Below, piece after piece: positions 1 to 11,261 of a stretch of DNA of 64,000 bases. Positions within the stretch are counted from its first letter, which is position 1. The number at the start of each line of letters is the position of its first letter. The position numbers and the translations under genes are program-made. This DNA comes from Norana najaformis (Eukaryota; Annelida; Clitellata; Crassiclitellata; Hormogastridae): positions 48,425,976-48,489,975 of the forward strand of contig OZ029913.1 of assembly GCA_964023275.1 (NCBI GenBank). Direction: 5' to 3'. The notes under the pieces are model-generated. The model saw nothing but the letters and a program-made list of their open reading frames with translations, was not told the origin of the DNA and ran no database searches.

Positions 1-690
1 GCTGCTGCCAGACAATTCGCTGAAACGAATCGTGGTATGTCGCAGATTTACGTCGATTCACAAGTTTCCCAGCGTGTTCTCAAAACTGGTGACTCTATGA
101 CGGGAAATTTGATCATGCGAGGTAATAGAGTAACTGGGTTACCCAAAACAACAACACCAGAAAATACAAGCGACGCTACGAGTTTGGCACAGGTAACGCG
201 ATTGATTTCCAAAAGTACGGCACAATTAGTCACCAAACAATTCGTGAACACTTTGGAAACTGCAATTCAAAGATATTCCGACGAAAAAGATGTCGTTGTC
301 AAAAGATATGCCGACGCAAAAGATGCAATGCTGAGCACTAACGTCAAACAGTATGCAGATGAGAAAGCTGCTGCAGTCAGACAATTCGCGGAAACGAATC
401 GTAGTGTGTCACAGATTTACGTCGATTCTCAAGTTTCCCAGCGAGTTCTCAAAACTGGTGACACTATGACCGGAAATTTGATCATGCGAGGTAATAGAGT
501 AACTGGACTTCCCACAACAACAACACCAGAAAACACAAGCGACGCCACGAGTTTGACACAGGTAACGCGATTGATTTCCGAAAGTATGACACAATTTGCT
601 ACCAAACAGTTCGTGAACACTTTGGAAACTACAGTTAAAACGTATGCCGACGAAAAAGATGTTATCGTTAAAAATTCACACGTAGCCAAA
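1..690 (+). repeat. ~366-bp direct duplication inside the fibre gene
   Basis: The segment starting GCTGCTGC at 1 recurs at 367 with high identity, including the stretches encoding SQIYVDSQVSQRVLKTGD and the glycine/asparagine motif after it. The unit is about 122 codons, so the shaft has been lengthened by a whole in-frame module. Confidence 0.8.
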
Positions 691-1477
691 ACCGGCGATA
701 CCATGTCTGGTGCTCTCGTTACGACTCAACTCGCCATTGGTGCAGAAGTTGGAGGACCCAAGATCGATATAAAACTCGGAAGTACTTCGTCAGCAACTGA
801 CCTGAATTATGGTGTAAGGATAATACAGCCTGTTTGCAAGCCACATGGGATTCTGAAGGATTTACATTTTACCGTTGCGATGGAAATACCACAACTAAAA
901 TCTGTACTTTTTCAAATTCGAGGTTGACGGGACTGCGAACTTCCCAAAATAATGAAGACACGGCAACCAAGGGCTATGTTGACGGTGTGATTATTCAAAG
1001 CAATGTTGGGTACATACCACCTCTGAGCGAAAATAATTCAAAATCTGGTTTTATAGTATGTGCAAGTTCGTTCTACGACAAACTACGCCAGCTGTGCATG
1101 GCATTTAACTCGCAAACCGAAAATGAGTGGTAACTGCTAACCAGACGGTTGGAGCTTGGATCCAGATTCAGTGTCCTACAACTGTGCGTATTTGGAAAGT
1201 CCGTCTCGCCGGTCTGAGATCTAACACAGAATGGATTAGGCAGTGGAAACTCGAAGGATCCAACGGTGGCAGATTCACGACACTTCTGAGGTCTCACTTC
1301 GATTTGGGTGTACTGGTGCGAGAGTTTGTCATTACAACAGGTTTTTCATATAGCATCTACCGGTTAGGCGTAGTTGCCGCAGAATCAACCAAAACAGGGC
1401 TTTCACACTTCCAAATCTTCATACAGGGTGCAACAACAACAACCAGCCCCTCCCAATTAAAAAATCGGAACATTTAA
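1..1477 (+). pseudogene. Fibre-like (tail-fibre/discoidin) protein of a decayed Polinton relative
   Basis: Three successive frames (37-927, 834-1133, 1127-1477) together resemble the fibre-like gene of the intact Polinton at 22279-23777. The first part repeats the phage-tail-fibre-like pattern MTGNLIMRGNRVTGLP followed by a conserved Asp-Ala-Thr segment. It is followed by a segment ending in PKIDIKL, matching PEIDIRL in the intact copy. The last two parts hold a WIQIQCPT...WK-type segment like the discoidin-like modules of the intact protein. Frame changes near 830 and 1130 break it, and the 5' end lies outside the window. The likely role is a surface fibre contacting the host cell, inferred from homology only. 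Confidence 0.7.
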
Positions 1478-1532
1478 TATTATCTCAACGAATGATCTGG
1501 CGACTGACATACACTTCAAAATCCGAGCGTAT

Positions 1533-2119
1533 TTGAGGCAGAAAAATGAGACCGATGTGACTAAATATCACCTGAATTGGACCAATGGGGCGACCACAAT
1601 AGGTCGTTGGGGCTATGATAACGTTACATCTCCTACACCAGAACCTTTGGCCGCTGTGCCTCAGGAATACTCGGATTACGAGGACGAAACCATTTACACA
1701 CGCGACGTTTACAAACTCTCTCATGGGGCCGTTGGCTTCGACCTCACGGCGAGAGCATTTTTTTCGTTGACTGCTTTGAGGTTTCCATGTGTGAGTTCTC
1801 TCGTTCCACAAAACAAAGTTTCAGTTGGACCTGGCATTTGGAAATTCAGCGTGTCTGGTGATTACCGTAAGAGTGTATTCGCTATTATCCCGGAAGGACT
1901 GACTGGTGGACGATTCATGAGCAACCTTATCGATGGAACTTTTGATATTAGTTGTATACTTCACACGTTGACACGTCGAAACGTTTTAGTCTATGCAAAC
2001 TTGGAAGACGGCAACTATTTTGCTGCAATTTCTTATTTAGAGACACTCATCCTAGTAGTAGAAAAACTAAAAAAATTTCGCTGTATCCACCACTCACAGA
2101 TCCTATCTCTTCAACCGAG
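1533..2119 (+). CDS. Unrecognised ORF between fibre and helical-protein genes of the decayed Polinton
   Basis: An open frame of about 190 codons, also open upstream towards 1480. I do not recognise the family. It is rich in Thr, Tyr and Phe with alternating hydrophobic stretches, compatible with a beta-rich structural protein, but no motif supports a function. It lies directly downstream of the fibre relic and upstream of the helical gene at 2120 on the same strand. Near 1950 the frame of the next ORF takes over, so it may be an eroded extension of either neighbour. Confidence 0.35.
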
Positions 2120-2698
2120 ATGACATCGTCCACATTTCGCCTGCAAAAAATCGGCGAACTCGAAGCATTTTTAAGATCGGAAATTGAAACCCGCGATCGT
2201 CTTCATAAAAAATATCGTAGAGCAGTGAATGCTGTTGATGGTGCGTCTGCCGCCCTTGCATTTGTTGGTCTTGGAATGGGTGTTGGAGGCGCAGCCGTGT
2301 TAGCGACTGGAGTTGGACTTATACCCGGTCTAATACTTGTAGGTTTTACCGCGCTGACTAGTTTGTTTGATATGGCTGGTGTTGCTATCAGTCGGAAATT
2401 TTCTGGAAAAGCGGTAAAACACGAAGCAGTTCGTGTGCTAGCTAGTAGCAAACTGAACACCATCCACGGTCATATTTCGAAAGCATTGGAAGACGCCGCA
2501 ATTAACGATGATGAGTACAAACTTATCCTCAACGAAATTGAAAAATATCGGGCTATGAAAAAAGAAATTCGGCGTAAATCCGTTGGTGTGGCTATGATGG
2601 ATGAAAAAATAAAAAACGAGCTGATAGAACGTGGCCGAGAGGAAATTCGCGCCGTTTTAATGAAAAAAATTTCAGCGCCAGAATCACGTTTAGCTTGA
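2120..2698 (+). CDS. Helical Polinton protein with central hydrophobic hairpin (paralogue of 18397-18957)
   Basis: About 192 residues from the ATG at 2120. The N-terminus begins M-T-S-S-T-FRL and is aligned by the paralogue starting MFRL at 18397, which is why I chose this start. An N-terminal charged helix (residues ~8-40) leads into a Gly/Ala/Val-rich hydrophobic stretch (~45-95) that could be a membrane hairpin. A C-terminal charged helical part follows, with a KLNTI..HISKALED segment matching KLNTI..YVSKALID in the intact element. Both end with a conserved ERGREEIRA/DRGREGAIQ-type segment. Function unknown; a minor virion or membrane-associated protein is an inference from its neighbourhood. 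This copy is uninterrupted although the surrounding element is decayed. Confidence 0.75.
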   Translation: MTSSTFRLQKIGELEAFLRSEIETRDRLHKKYRRAVNAVDGASAALAFVGLGMGVGGAAVLATGVGLIPGLILVGFTALTSLFDMAGVAISRKFSGKAVKHEAVRVLASSKLNTIHGHISKALEDAAINDDEYKLILNEIEKYRAMKKEIRRKSVGVAMMDEKIKNELIERGREEIRAVLMKKISAPESRLA

Positions 2699-2979
2699 GT
2701 TGTATTTGTATTTCGTTAGCGACGCCCGACGTTGTTGAACCCACTGCTCCACCGCCATATGAGTTGGATTAAAAAATTAAAAACAAAAACAAAAAACAAA
2801 AATCAAAATCAAAAAACCTTAAAAGGTTGGACGACAAAAAATCATTTTTTTGTCCTTTTCAAGACTAGTCTACGACACTGTACAAAAACTGGATGGCTTA
2901 TCATTTACCATACTTTGTTCTTTGTAACCAAACTCTTGTTCTATGAGTTGGTTTAGAGCTTTTGCAACGATTTGTTGTT

Positions 2980-3300
2980 CTAACCCATCAGAATCATCCT
3001 CAAACCTCTCACGGTCTCTAGAAGCTCATTAAGAACTTTTTTATAACGCCTTCTAGAGCGTTTTTCAATGTTGTATAACTTTTGTATCGCTTTTGTACCA
3101 CCACATGGCTGACATAATCGTGTTACAGACTTTGTACCTACGCCGCAACTGATACATGGTACGATCAAAATAACACCAAGTTTGAGACGATATCTGTGTT
3201 GTATGCAACGCTCGAATACGCATCGCTTGCCACATATTCTCATCTCTCCGACTAAGAGCCACGAGCATTTGTTGTTTGCGTATTTGTGTCTTCCAGACAT
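2980..3300 (-). CDS. Small Cys-rich basic protein, putative zinc-binding
   Basis: 106 residues. It contains several Cys pairs, notably PCISCG and LCQPCGG spaced like a four-Cys zinc ribbon, and ends in a basic helix IEKRSRRRYKKVLNELL. The neighbouring gene at 3499-3937 shares the pattern of CG-type knuckle plus IER..(R/K)..F..VL helix, so the two look like tandem paralogues. Lies downstream of the helical gene of the decayed Polinton, on the opposite strand. A nucleic-acid-binding role is plausible but unproven. Confidence 0.45.
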   Translation of the reverse strand: MSGRHKYANNKCSWLLVGEMRICGKRCVFERCIQHRYRLKLGVILIVPCISCGVGTKSVTRLCQPCGGTKAIQKLYNIEKRSRRRYKKVLNELLETVRGLRMILMG

Positions 3301-3498
3301 TTTGAAAATAAGATCTATATTTATCGAAATAAAACGTATTTTAGCGATTCAGTTACGAAATAAACTCGCAGTTTTCTTATATTTACCACCTGATCATTTT
3401 TCTAAATAGATTTAGTCGAAATTTTTTAAAAATATTTAACACCTCAGTTTCAGAAGCTAATCACCAAAAGTTGCTTTCATTAATGCTTCATACAAACT

Positions 3499-3937
3499 TT
3501 AAACTAAATCGGGGTCATCAGGCCTCTCTTTGGGTAGAAGCAGCTCACAAAGCACATACTGAAAACGAAATCTAGCGCGTCTCTCAATTTTACGCAATTT
3601 TAAAAACTTTGGAAACGTTAGTTGTTCGTCGTCAAGTTCGTTGTCAAAACTCTCTTTTGTTTTTAGAAGCTCCAAGCACTTCCTTAAAACATTCCTTAGC
3701 GTGTCTCTCAATTTCACGCCACTTTTTTACTGTCCGTCGTGCCACTTCATAAGGATGATACCGCCGGCAAAATTTGATTTTTGATTGAATTCCAATACCA
3801 CACCCACGGAAAGGTTTTGGTAAAATGGAGCCACAATCAAGAAAAGCCATATGTAATTTGGAGAAACTCAGATTTCCTCGGCTTACCACATCATACATTT
3901 CGCCCTCTGAGGAGCCACTCACACGACTTTTTTTCAC
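3499..3937 (-). pseudogene. Second Cys-rich/basic small protein, frameshifted paralogue
   Basis: Two overlapping frames, 3644-3937 then 3499-3717, form one product with a frame change around 3650-3700. The first frame carries RGCGIGIQSKIKFCRR and the helix REIERHAKECFKEVL. The second carries KIERRARFRFQYVLCELL, again matching IEKRSRRRYKKVLNELL of the gene at 2980-3300. So the helix occurs more than once here. Function unknown. Confidence 0.4.
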
Positions 3938-3949
3938 CAGCCATTAATA

Positions 3950-4135
3950 ATATTCAAAATTCGTCAAAGAATTTTTTCTTATAATCACTAACTCGCCGTT
4001 TCTCTAAATAGAGTTGTTTAAAAATTTATCAAAGATTTTTTCTTATAATAAGATTTTCAAAAAATTCGTCGAAGAATTTTTTTCTAATCAAATTTTCGTC
4101 AAGAATTTTTTTCATACTCACTACCAAAATTATTC
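3950..4135. repeat. Tandem AT-rich repeats, degenerate 'AATTCGTCRAAGAATTTTTTC'-like units
   Basis: At least four imperfect units near 3956, 4024, 4060 and 4095 share the core TCGTC(A/G)AAGAATTTTTT followed by CT-rich sequence. Each unit can form a small hairpin because AAATTC and GAATTT are complementary. Lies in the non-coding end of the decayed Polinton relative. Confidence 0.6.
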
Positions 4136-4154
4136 TCTAATTGGAAAAAATCAG

Positions 4155-4440
4155 GTCGTCTAAGCCTTTATGGGTTGAAAGGAGGTTACGACAAAATATT
4201 TTGTGGGATATATGGAGGTTACTACAGATAACTAAAAAGGTTGAAAAATTTGCTCAAAACGCATTCTCTATTGAAAACAAATATTTCCTCTAAGCCTTTG
4301 TGGGATTGAAGGAGGTTACTACAAATTATTCTGTGGAAGGCTTTCTGGACGAGATGGGGTTAAGTACGTGAAAAGTGAGAAAAAAAACACCCGTGGAAGC
4401 CTTCGTGGGTTTGATGGAGGCTTACTCAGTCAAAGTGTAA
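4155..4440. repeat. ~130-bp imperfect tandem repeat with TCTAAGCCTTTRTGGG core
   Basis: TCTAAGCCTTTATGGG at 4159 is repeated as TCTAAGCCTTTGTGGG at 4289, each followed within about 10 bases by GGAGGTTAC. A weaker third copy starts near 4395 (GAAGCCTTCGTGGG). A half unit, GGAGGTTACTACA, is also seen near 4213. This could be the subterminal region of the decayed Polinton, but no terminal inverted repeat is visible in the window. Confidence 0.6.
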
Positions 4441-5103
4441 AAAGGTCAACTGGATCAAAACCGCTATTTTACATCTACTGGCCTACCTGTCATCTATCTC
4501 GTCACAAAATTTATGTGAGAAATTCGGCGGCGTAGGCGGTATTTACACATTGTACCATTCACGGAATTGGAACTATCGCCCTAGGTTTTTCAACCCATGC
4601 CAAATGGTGTACTGTGAGTTTTACACATATTATGCCAAGTTGCTAAATATATTGTCACGGTTTACGTGGGATGGTGAATTATATCCTAGGCCTAACCAAC
4701 CGGAGAGGTTGTGAGCAGTGGCGAGACAAGAAGTATTCGAATGACCACAACCGATATTTGTACCTATATTAACACCCTGATCAACATATATACAAACTAG
4801 AGTTATATTTACAGTACGTCTTTACATTTTTCAACACCCCGTCGATGGCCGTGCCCTTTCCAGGTCCCCCAAACCCAACTGGTTAACTCACTGTTCCGTG
4901 GTGGGGTGAGTCCTGAGCGGAGTGAGGCGACAGTATCTTTGTCCTGAGTTTTCACCAACCGTTTTGTGACTCTCCACGTAGACGGGCGAAAGAAGCGGCC
5001 TGTCCTCGACACGTCCTTGCCACCGGCGGCGTCCTGAAGCGAGCGACCGCACGTCCTTCAGCGACAACTGAACTGGTACTTCGACGAAGTCTCTTTCGTC
5101 CCG
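4441..5103. other. No gene recognised
   Basis: About 660 bases without a convincing coding region. The sequence after ~4800 is less AT-rich and leads into the minisatellite at 5104; open frames here are short and repeat-driven. Confidence 0.5.
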
Positions 5104-5345
5104 CAACGTCTCGTTCTTCTGCGAATCTTTCTTTCGTTCTTGACGGACGACTCGTTCTTCTGCGAAGACTCTTTCCTTCCACGACGGACGACTCGTTCTT
5201 CTGCGAAGACTCTTTCCTTCCACGACGGACGACTCGTTCTTCTGCGAATCTTTCTTTCGTTCTTGACGGACGACTCGTTCTTCTGCGAAGACTCTTTCCT
5301 TCCACGACGGACGACTCCTTCTTCTACGAAGACTCGCGTTTCGCT
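5104..5345. repeat. Minisatellite, ~40-bp unit
   Basis: Five to six units of about 40 bases centred on GACGGACGACTCGTTCTTCT occur in tandem. There are two alternating variants, one continuing GCGAAGACTCTTTCCTTCCA and one GCGAATCTTTCTTTCGTTCT. Both strands stay open through it, so apparent ORFs of 60-120 codons here are by-products of the repeat. Confidence 0.85.
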
Positions 5346-6059
5346 ACGTCTCGTTCTGAACTCAACTCCTTTGTTCGCACACCTCGTCTTTTTCATCCTC
5401 TCTTCGTAGGTCGACGTCATGCCCATCCCATGACCCCTCTGGACCCCACGGCCATCAAACGACCATCGACATGTATTTATTTTTATAGTCTAGTTTCTTA
5501 TACAGTATATGATATTATCAATAGATAGTTTGTCTGTAAACCAGGGCAATTCGTGACATATATAAAGTCCGAATAAAGCACTACTAATATAAATTCCATG
5601 TGATTGGTAATTATCATACTTTCAGATAAAACTAGTCTTCACCGACGGGTGTTAACAGTTGCTATGTAAACAATTTGTTGTTGTCCAGCGGACAGACCAG
5701 AAGCTAATAATAGACCTATGTCACCAGCTGAATAAATTCCTGACCCCTCTAACTTCCTCAGCCTGAACACTGTCTCCACCCACACTTAATACTAACTTTC
5801 CTCTCCTCAACTTAGGTGTGATCTTCGATCAAAAATCTCAGCTTATCTGATCATATCTTCCCGCTCTTGCTTTATGTCAGCTTATATCCGTGACCTTCGC
5901 AGAATCCGCCCCATGCTTGACTTCAAATTGCACTGTCCATCTCCACATCCATAGTCCATGTGACTGCATTTCATTTTTCCTGAATATAGACACCACCCAT
6001 ATAAACTTCGGAGTTGTAAGGCTCCTGGCATGTGCGACATCACGCCGGATACGTTGGTC
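5346..6059. other. No gene recognised
   Basis: AT-rich stretch with short frames only. Sequence near 5740-5900 weakly resembles the 5' side of the reverse-transcriptase relic that follows, but not enough to annotate. Confidence 0.45.
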
Positions 6060-7085
6060 TTCATTGGCTTACCGGGCGAGATTGGGTCAGGAGAGATACC
6101 AGGAGAGATTGAGGTCGGGGATTATCCCTGAAGACTGGAAGAAAGGAATCATTCTCCCTTTCAACAAAGGCAAATGAAGCAGGAGAGATTGTAAGAACTA
6201 TCGAGGCATTACTCTCCTGTCAGTGCCAGGCAAGGTATTCGCTCGCATTGTTTTGGGACTTGTGAAGAACGTTTCTCCTCAGACGTCGAGACGAGAGCGA
6301 AGTGGCTTTACCACGGGAAGATCCACAATTGAATATCCTCATTCTGACCCAACGGGAATCCAAGTGGCCATTGTGACTTAAGGGCCGCCTTCGATTCAGT
6401 TGACAGGGAAGTGCTGTAGATACTTCTTCGCAGCTGGAAAATTTCATCAAAGATAATCGACCTCATGTGAGCACTTTACACAGACACGTGTGGATGGAGC
6501 TACAACTGAGTAGTTGCAGTACACAGCGAAGTGAGGTAGGGCTGCCCTGTGGCCCCAGATCTGTTTGCGGCACCAACTGACGAAATCACGGAGTCCACCG
6601 TCCATGGCGGCATACTGGGTGAAGCCCTGGGAGACGAAGTATTTACCGACCTGGACTTCGCTGACACCTTTGCGCTACTGGCAGAAATGCTCGAAGTCCT
6701 TTGGGTTAGCACTGGAAATCATGGCTGACGAAGCAAGAACCTTTGGCCTGGAACTGAACTGGCACACGACGAAGACCCAGTCCACCACTGATTATGATCT
6801 GGGCCTACACGTACAACAGGTACGGTGAAGATCGTGAATACTTTCACATTTCTCAGAAGTAAGACCGCCTCCAATGGTGCCAGAAAACTGGAGATTTGAC
6901 GCAGAGTCGAGTTGACCAAGTCTTGTATGGTCTTCCTCGTCAAGAACATCTGGCACTCCATTATCAAGCTTAAGCTCTACAAACTGTATTTCTTGCCAGT
7001 TATCCTTTACGGTTGCGAGACGTGGATAACTACAGAACGCCTGAACAAGAAACTCGACTTGGAAGATTCTCATTAAGAACATTGT
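6060..7085 (+). pseudogene. LINE reverse-transcriptase relic
   Basis: Frame-hopping remains of a non-LTR reverse transcriptase. In order: IPEDWKKGIILPF near 6117, CKNYRGI..LSVPGK near 6192, a DLRAAFDSVDREVL palm motif A near 6376-6420, a RQGCP-type motif B near 6530, and an FADTFALLAEMLE motif C in which the second Asp of the ADD pair has become Thr, near 6655-6690. Downstream, PVILYGCETW near 6990-7030 is the typical C-terminal segment. Many stops; non-functional. Fits CR1/Jockey-superfamily elements, but the clade is uncertain. Confidence 0.75.
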
Positions 7086-7679
7086 TGTACCTGCCCTAGC
7101 TACCAATTTTCCTGCTGAATTACATTTGACAGTTTTTGGTGTCTTAGACTTCTGAGATGTTTTATCCTGGTCTAAATTAAATATTTGTTCTAGACATTCT
7201 GTACTTTTGTTGGCATTTTCTATGTTGTCATCTTCATCATCACTAGGTTCTTCCTCCTCGCCTTTCAGGAGGGCAGACCGTCTTTAGAGCATTTCTTCAG
7301 CGTTGGCCATCATCGCTGAGGCGAATTTGCAAAAAAATGAGTAGTAAAGTTGTACCAATCCAAAAAAGTAGTACATCAATAGATGCATTTTTCTCTTTTT
7401 TGACCATTGTATAGATTGTTGGGATACAAATGGTAGCCCCAAAAGGGACCTAAGTCCCGCTAAATTAGGGCCGCCTATTACAGAAAGAAGCATATGGCGA
7501 CAAAAATGTTTAACTGATATTAGGTGCAATTGCACTCTAAAGAAAGTCTTAACTAAAACTTAACTAAAAAGAAACTAAGAAAGTGGATCACCATTGTGAT
7601 CTCTATGAAACTGAAAATGAGTCATAACTGTGACTTCCAGAAACATAAATTAAAAGTTATAGACTAAACAGGTATGAGC
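7086..7679. other. No gene recognised
   Basis: Short frames only. A 252-base minus-strand frame at 7284-7535 has no motif I recognise. Confidence 0.4.
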
Positions 7680-9030
7680 GTTATAATCAACAGTCTAGTG
7701 ACATTATTAGGAAATTACGCAGATGTTTTTTAAACAAATACAGACTAGGTAGGTTACGGATTTCTAAAGGTAATTTATTCCAAATTGACGGACCAATACA
7801 TTTAATGTTGAAGTATCTAGTGTTAGTTCTTGCAAAAAGTTCCACAAAAACTATTACTATCTAGTGGAATAGCTATGAAGTTGAGAGAAGTGTACGGAAT
7901 AGTTGTCAAATACACAAGGTAATAATCTTCGTTCATAGCTATAGGCCTACACGAATTCTACGATTTGAAATTTATTTATATCATCTATCGTTAAAATATT
8001 TAATATTGAAAATAGGCTACTAGTGCCTATTCCACAATGTTGTTTAGCAACAATTCTTATAGCACGACGTTGTAATATTAATAAAACCTTGAGGCGAGAG
8101 GAATAATTTGTTGCCCAGATAATATTAGAATAAGAAAGATTTATAAGGATATATAAGAGAGTAGTACAAGTTTAACAATATGAGTTGAGGTAATACCTGT
8201 TTAATGCGATATAAAATGCCCAAACTTTTAGCAATTTTCTTCGATATTTGGGAGATATGCATGTTCCATGTAAGATGATTATCAATGAAAACACCAAGAA
8301 ATTTACAGGAATTAACTTGTTGGATTTGTTGATTGTCAACAAGGATGTGTTGTTCTTGAGTAGGTATAATTTTTCTATGCAAATAGAATAATATAAAATA
8401 AGTTTTGCTTAAGTTAAGAGATAATCTATTTGTCTTAAACCACTCAGCTACTAATTCATGTTCATTATTTGAACTTTTAATTAGTATATCCAAAGATTTA
8501 TGAGATAAGAAGATATTAGTATCATCAGCAAATAAGATGAAGTGGTATAGGGTAGAGGAATTTGGGAGATCGTTTATATAAATTAGAAACAACAGTGGGC
8601 CTAAAATTGATCCTTGTGGTACTCCATATTGGATAGGCTTAAAGACAGACCGGGCACCATTATATAAAACCTGCTGTTGCCTATTGTTGAGGTAGCTTTC
8701 AAACCATAATAATGGGATCCCTCCATTTTTTAGTAGAATAAAGTGATTTACTGTGTCGAAGCCTTTTGCTAAGTCAAAAAATATTCCTAAAGATATTTTA
8801 TTTTCATCAAAACCCTGGGAGATTTTATCATGCATATCTAGTATAACCGTAGAAGTAGAATGGCCAGACTGAAAACCAAATAGATTTGTATATAGCAATT
8901 TAAATTTTGTAACAAAGTCATGTAAACGTTTATACATCATCTTTTCAAAATATTTTGAAAAGAATGGAAGAACAGATATTGGTCTGTAGTTATTGACACT
9001 TTCTTTATTCCCTAAAGACATTTTTATCAA
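7680..9030 (-). pseudogene. LINE reverse-transcriptase fragment, 5'-truncated
   Basis: The 301-codon frame 8125-9030 is a good reverse-transcriptase palm. It has NNYRPISVLP near the start, FFDLAKGFDTVNH (motif A), GVPQGSILGPLLFLIYINDL (motif B), FADDTNIF (catalytic motif C with both Asp) and NRLSLNLSKT after it. Downstream of 8125 the thumb/C-terminal part decays into frame-broken sequence to about 7680. The endonuclease domain is missing, consistent with 5' truncation on insertion. A CR1/Jockey-like non-LTR element is the best guess. Confidence 0.8.
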
Positions 9031-10774
9031 ACTATGAACAAGAGATATTGAAAAGCGATACTTATCTCAAACACAGACAATTCAGTAAACTTAATGACTA
9101 TATACTTTTAATAATTAAAGGCAGAAACCACAGAAATTAAATTAAATCACAGTATATTTTAAAAAAACGACCGACGCATAGACTGTCTCCCTGCCGGCAT
9201 GATGTTGCCGATCTTTCCAAAATCTTGGTTAACCGTCAGAAAAGAGCCAACAGCAATGACAATATGCTGCATCTAGAACTTTTGTGTTGCTTAACCATCA
9301 TCTAGGGCGGCTTTCTTTAAGATAATTGGCTAAGCTGTAATACTTAAATGAGAAGCACGTTGCCTGTTTTGGGAAAAGATTATGACTGGTTGCTGAGCTT
9401 CTAATTTCTGAATTTCCACTTTTTTGCGCAAAGGAGATTTTATGAACGAGAAAAGATCTAAATCATTTAATGTAGTGTTTTCGTTCTCATGCCCTTTCTT
9501 TCCTGCCTTGTACTCACTAATGTATCGCTAATATATGCGCCGAATGCCCCGTGGTGCCGATCATCGGAGACGTCTTCTCATGCGAAACCACACGGTAGAA
9601 TGAATGGCTGACCGATTGAGATAGATGCCCTCGCTCATTGCATCGCGGGCGGCTTTAAAAGTTCTTATTTCGTCTGACTGTCTCTTCTGGATGAACTTCT
9701 CCAGGTCTCGTTCGTCTTTCCTTTTCCTAACCACTAAGAACTGACTAATGTGTCGTCATAACTGAAGTCCATTGCGTCTTCTTCCGTCGAACGAAGGTCA
9801 GTCAGAGCAAATTGTTCTTGGTTAGGAATCTCATTTGAACTGATATTTTCAAATTTATTTTTATATACAGCAGTCCTCCTCCTCCCCCTGCTTCTAGTTT
9901 TCGACTGTTCAGCATTTAGCCCGTAGGACTGGGATTTTTTGAACACTTCGTCTCTACCCAATGATTATGAAATGCGGTTGAAGGCTTGTTGTCTGTTCGG
10001 CGCCCTGCTTAGAAGTGTATGCGGTTTCTTACAAGTTTTATCGAATCTGCTTTCAGTTTCTGCCTTTCTGGAGTACATAGTGAAGTCCCACTATGAGGTA
10101 TCTTTGTCAAACGTCTTATAGTGGCTGGAGTGCTTGCTGTCGTCTGTGAAGTCAACTCTCTATATCTCAATTCTTCTGTAGCTACTTAGTTTTCTTGTTG
10201 TTTTTCACTATTTGCCTCTGCAGTAGTTTCCGTCTCCTTCCACTCTACGACTTTATCCCTAGAGAATTTCAAAGTAAGGCAAAGGCGCAGCTTGGTTTCG
10301 TTACTATGGAGATCTGAGCGAAAATGCAGAAGAGAAGGGAAATGATGAGGAAGCGAAGAAGCGTTGTCTTTAGTAGAATGTTCGTCACGCTCAACTGAGG
10401 CTATCTTCTGACCGGAGATTGTTCTCAGGGATGGCCAATCTTCGCCCAAATCTGGCTGAAAGAAAGTGCCGTTCAAAGCAACTGCGTCAAACCGCTGTAT
10501 AGCCACAAAAAAGACGTTGTAACAGGAAAGAGGTCTCCCTTATGTCTCCCGACACTTGAGTTATGTAGTGACCAAGTTTTTTGATAAGACCTTCCTGATT
10601 TATAGGACTAGGAGTCTCGAAGGCCAGAGGGAAAAGCAGTTTGTCGATAGGATTTCGGTATATTTTTCGGTCTTTCGTTCTGCTGCAATCTCTGCAGCGG
10701 CACCCGCGACCACGGCAGTTCTGGTTCGATATGAGTCTGCCAGAGTGTCGATTGCTGTTGCATCCCAGGTCAGT
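9031..10774. other. No gene recognised
   Basis: About 1.7 kb of short frames (for example 9734-9961 and 10186-10506, both minus) with no recognised domain. Arg/Ser-rich short peptides suggest chance or decayed TE sequence. Confidence 0.4.
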
Positions 10775-10930
10775 AAGAGAAGGTCACTTTGAACTCACCT
10801 CGAAAAAACACAAGGATCACTTTAAACTCACCTCGCAAAAACACTTTAAACTGACTTCGCAAAAACACAAGGGCCGCTTTCAACTCACTTCCCAAACGAG
10901 GGTGGGTTTGAACTTACCTTGCAAACGAGT
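10775..10930. repeat. Minisatellite, ~30-40-bp unit (CTTTAAACTCACCTCGCAAA)
   Basis: Four to five degenerate tandem copies, each carrying AACTCACCTCGCAAA or a close variant with spacing of 25-40 bases. Degeneracy increases towards the right end. Confidence 0.8.
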
Positions 10931-11261
10931 GTACATTTATAATATTTAATAATAAATTAATAATAAATTAATTTTTAAAAGATAAGAAAAAATTAATAGG
11001 CCTAATTTAATTAAAAGAAAATCACGTGACACAGAACGTTGCTTAAATACAGTAATTTTCTATGTAAGTAACCTATAGCTCAATAAAATAAATATATAAA
11101 TAATAGTAATAATAATAAATTTTGTGCGTTTTCTTTTTTTTCTGCATTATCGACATTCGATAGGACAGACACTTCTCATGTGGGTTATGAGTTGATTGCG
11201 ATTTTTGCTTGAGCATTATGCTAAAGGTGCTATAGACGTCTTTAGATTAGATTTTATTCTT

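Noticed and set aside
37-927. Phage tail-fibre gene, suggesting bacterial or prophage DNA
   Set aside because: The MTGNL..DPT..DA-type motif is shared with phages, but the same design occurs in the intact Polinton of this window and everything around is eukaryotic transposon sequence.
4809-5426. Arg/Glu-rich open frames on the minus strand and a Ser/Phe-rich one on the plus strand
   Set aside because: They are produced by the 40-bp minisatellite and show no domain.
9734-10506. Possible host gene exons
   Set aside because: Short frames, no conserved domain, and no convincing splice structure that I could support.
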